Part shown: positions 6,056 to 6,833 of the stretch, one piece after another
Numbering within the stretch: the first letter of the stretch is position 1
How the letters are laid out: each line of letters starts with the position of its first letter
From: Dyella_B sp035690825
GTDB lineage: Bacteria; Pseudomonadota; Gammaproteobacteria; Xanthomonadales; Rhodanobacteraceae
Reading direction: 5' to 3'
NCBI RefSeq assembly: GCF_051954575.1
Contig: NZ_JBQCHP010000156.1
Span: 1-6,833 of the forward strand
DNA length: 6,833 nt
Made by a program: the position numbers and the translations under genes
Notes under the pieces: generated by a model
Database searches by the model: none
What the model saw: only the letters and a program-made list of their open reading frames with translations
Told to the model about the DNA's origin: nothing

Positions 6056-6059
6056 CTCC
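6056..6059 (-). promoter_or_regulatory. Shine-Dalgarno GGAG deciding the GTG start at 6049
   Basis: On the minus strand the sequence reads GGAG-CCATTC-GTG, a near-ideal 6-base spacing, immediately before a signal peptide. The competing ATG at 6133 has only a weak AGGGT about 9 bases away. Confidence 0.6.
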
Positions 6060-6340
6060 AGGCTTCGTAAAAGAGTCCTGCATCTTACCTTTCGTACATG
6101 GCAGTTCCGAGCAGAGCGTGGCGGATGAGGCATGATGCATGGACCCTGACTTCACTGGCGCGCCTGCAGCGCGCAGGCGACGTGGCGCGGAAGATTCCGT
6201 GGCATTCGGCGCCTCCACGGACACGCCGGCGTGGCCGCGGGCGTATCGACCGTTTCCGAAAGTGGGCGCGGGTTTACAAGCTCAACATGAGCGGCAATAC
6301 GCGAGGGGACGTAGGTGCAAGCGTAGGGGCTGCCGTGACG
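6060..6340. other. Divergent intergenic region with clustered hairpins, no supported gene
   Basis: This region separates the lyase-like gene from the DUF1161-like gene and must hold promoters for both directions. Three inverted repeats cluster in about 75 bases: CGCCTGC-AGCGC-GCAGGCG (6161-6179), TCCGTGG with CCACGGA (6196-6202 and 6215-6221), and the palindrome CACGCCGGCGTG (6222-6233). None is followed by a T-run. The frames open across it encode Arg-rich translations typical of GC-rich shadow frames and have no good ribosome binding site. On the minus strand a TAAGAT (6082-6087) could be a weak -10 for the lyase gene; if so, transcription would begin inside the frame from ATG 6133, again favouring the GTG start. 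Confidence 0.4.
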
Positions 6341-6369
6341 TGGCAAGCGCGCCGAGGCTGCTCTACACT
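6341..6369 (+). promoter_or_regulatory. Weak sigma-70-like promoter candidate for the DUF1161-like gene
   Basis: TGGCAA (6341-6346) and TACACT (6364-6369) are spaced by 17 bases and stand about 30 bases before the ATG at 6401. The -10 matches the consensus at 4 of 6 and the -35 at 3 of 6. Position is good but the hexamers are poor, so this is a guess from spacing. Confidence 0.3.
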
Positions 6370-6400
6370 CACCACGTTTTCACCCACCATGGAGGTTTGC

Positions 6401-6712
6401 ATGAAAGCCCGGTTTAGCTTGTTCGCCCTGGTCCTGATGTCCGCCACGTTCGCCGCGCACGCGTCGTGCGACGATGTGAAGTCCGGCATCGACGCCAAGA
6501 TCAAAGCCAACAACGTGTCGAACTACACGCTCGATGTGGTTTCGAAAGACCAGGCCGGCGATGGCAAGGTGGTCGGCCAGTGCGATGGCGGCAGCAAGGT
6601 GATCGTCTATGCACGCGGCGAGGCCAAGAAGGCCGAAGGCGCGGAAGCCGCACCCAAGGCACCGGCCTCCGATACGGCCGCGCCGGCGTCTTCGTCGTCC
6701 AGCGGCAAGTAA
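6401..6712 (+). CDS. Small periplasmic DUF1161-like protein
   Basis: 103 residues. The ATG at 6401 follows GGAGG (6391-6395) by 5 bases; an in-frame ATG at 6389 lacks such a site. Residues 1-21 are a classical signal peptide ending AHA, with cleavage before Ser22. The core (22-72) has the DUF1161 pattern: SCDDVKSGIDAKIKANNV, YTLDVVSKD, GKVVGQCDGGSKVIVYAR. Two cysteines, Cys23 and Cys61, are placed to form a disulfide in the periplasm. The last 31 residues are low-complexity, rich in Ala, Lys, Pro and Ser (GEAKKAEGAEAAPKAP, then five serines), probably disordered. The family has no established function that I know of. It sits alone, with its own ribosome binding site and an intrinsic terminator 23 bases after the stop, so it is probably a single-gene transcript. 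Confidence 0.88.
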   Translation: MKARFSLFALVLMSATFAAHASCDDVKSGIDAKIKANNVSNYTLDVVSKDQAGDGKVVGQCDGGSKVIVYARGEAKKAEGAEAAPKAPASDTAAPASSSSSGK

Positions 6713-6735
6713 GCGCTTCGCGGTTCCACAGTCAT

Positions 6736-6764
6736 TGGGGCGCCTTGGGGCGCCCCATTTTTTT
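6736..6764 (+). terminator. Rho-independent terminator after the DUF1161-like gene
   Basis: TGGGGCGCC (6736-6744) pairs perfectly with GGCGCCCCA (6749-6757) across a TTGG loop, directly followed by seven T. A 9-bp GC-rich stem with a T-run is a textbook intrinsic terminator for the + strand. Nothing else is seen between it and the repeat at 6805. Confidence 0.93.
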
Positions 6765-6804
6765 GATGTGCGGATTGTCCATCTTGCAGTGACGCTCGGC
6801 ATAG

Positions 6805-6833
6805 CCTCACGTCATTCCGGCGAAGGCCGGAAC
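6805..6833 (+). repeat. REP-like unit, truncated by the window end
   Basis: From 6805, CCTCAC then GTCATTCCGGCGAAGGCCGG repeats the left arm at 4702-4729, lacking only one C. The internal hairpin (TTCCGGC, GAAG, GCCGGAA) is intact. Its expected inverted partner would lie beyond the window. Confidence 0.8.

Noticed and set aside
5219..6224. Long open frames opposite and offset to the lyase-like gene (261 codons at 5219-6004 on +, 295 codons at 5337-6224 on -)
   Set aside because: Both overlap a frame with strong family motifs, and their translations show no domain. High GC at codon third positions keeps alternative frames open.
6098..6400. In-frame 101-residue N-terminal extension of the DUF1161-like protein
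   Set aside because: It would bury the signal peptide, is Arg-rich, and lacks a ribosome binding site, whereas ATG 6401 has GGAGG at ideal spacing.
6139..6417. 92-codon + strand frame upstream of the DUF1161-like gene
   Set aside because: It has an Arg-rich shadow composition, runs into the next gene in another frame, and has no start signal.

Overview
This 6.8 kb window looks like a GC-rich gammaproteobacterial chromosome, most likely Xanthomonadales and perhaps Rhodanobacteraceae (Dyella, Rhodanobacter or Luteibacter type). That placement is an inference. It rests on base composition, on GTAG-headed and CGTCATTCCGGCGAAG-type palindromic intergenic repeats, and on the mix of exported hydrolases with a small DUF1161-like protein. 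No species is claimed.

Layout: (1) 1-1656, + strand: 3' part of a modular exported protein with FN3-like, Ig-like and GH64 beta-1,3-glucanase-like domains; its start and signal peptide lie outside the window. (2) 1668-1754: two inverted REP-like units in a convergent gap. (3) 1768-2778, - strand: exported alpha/beta hydrolase with a helical tail. (4) 2779-2960: divergent intergenic region with a degenerate repeat and a 14-bp operator-like palindrome. (5) 2961-3410, + strand: single-domain cupin starting at TTG. (6) 3655-4521, + strand: exported SGNH/GDSL hydrolase starting at GTG. (7) 4522-4834: convergent gap of 313 bases holding a nested 132-bp palindromic element and a second, different inverted REP-like pair. 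(8) 4835-6049, - strand: exported alginate-lyase-superfamily protein, probably starting at GTG. (9) 6050-6400: divergent, hairpin-rich, non-coding region. (10) 6401-6712, + strand: small periplasmic DUF1161-like protein followed by a clear intrinsic terminator. (11) 6805-6833: another REP-like copy cut by the window end.

Five of the six genes appear to encode exported proteins, and three of them are plausibly carbohydrate-active (GH64, SGNH esterase, polysaccharide lyase-like). They do not form one operon: strands alternate and the gaps are large. The picture is a loose neighbourhood of secreted hydrolases rather than a dedicated utilisation locus; no TonB receptor, transporter or dedicated regulator is present. 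I see no phage, CRISPR, tRNA, rRNA, toxin-antitoxin or defence system, and no convincing undescribed multi-gene system. The points most worth a second look are an apparent Asp-to-Asn change at a probable catalytic position of the GH64 domain, the nested palindromic element at 4523-4654, the palindrome in front of the cupin gene, and the repeated placement of palindromic elements at convergent gene ends.
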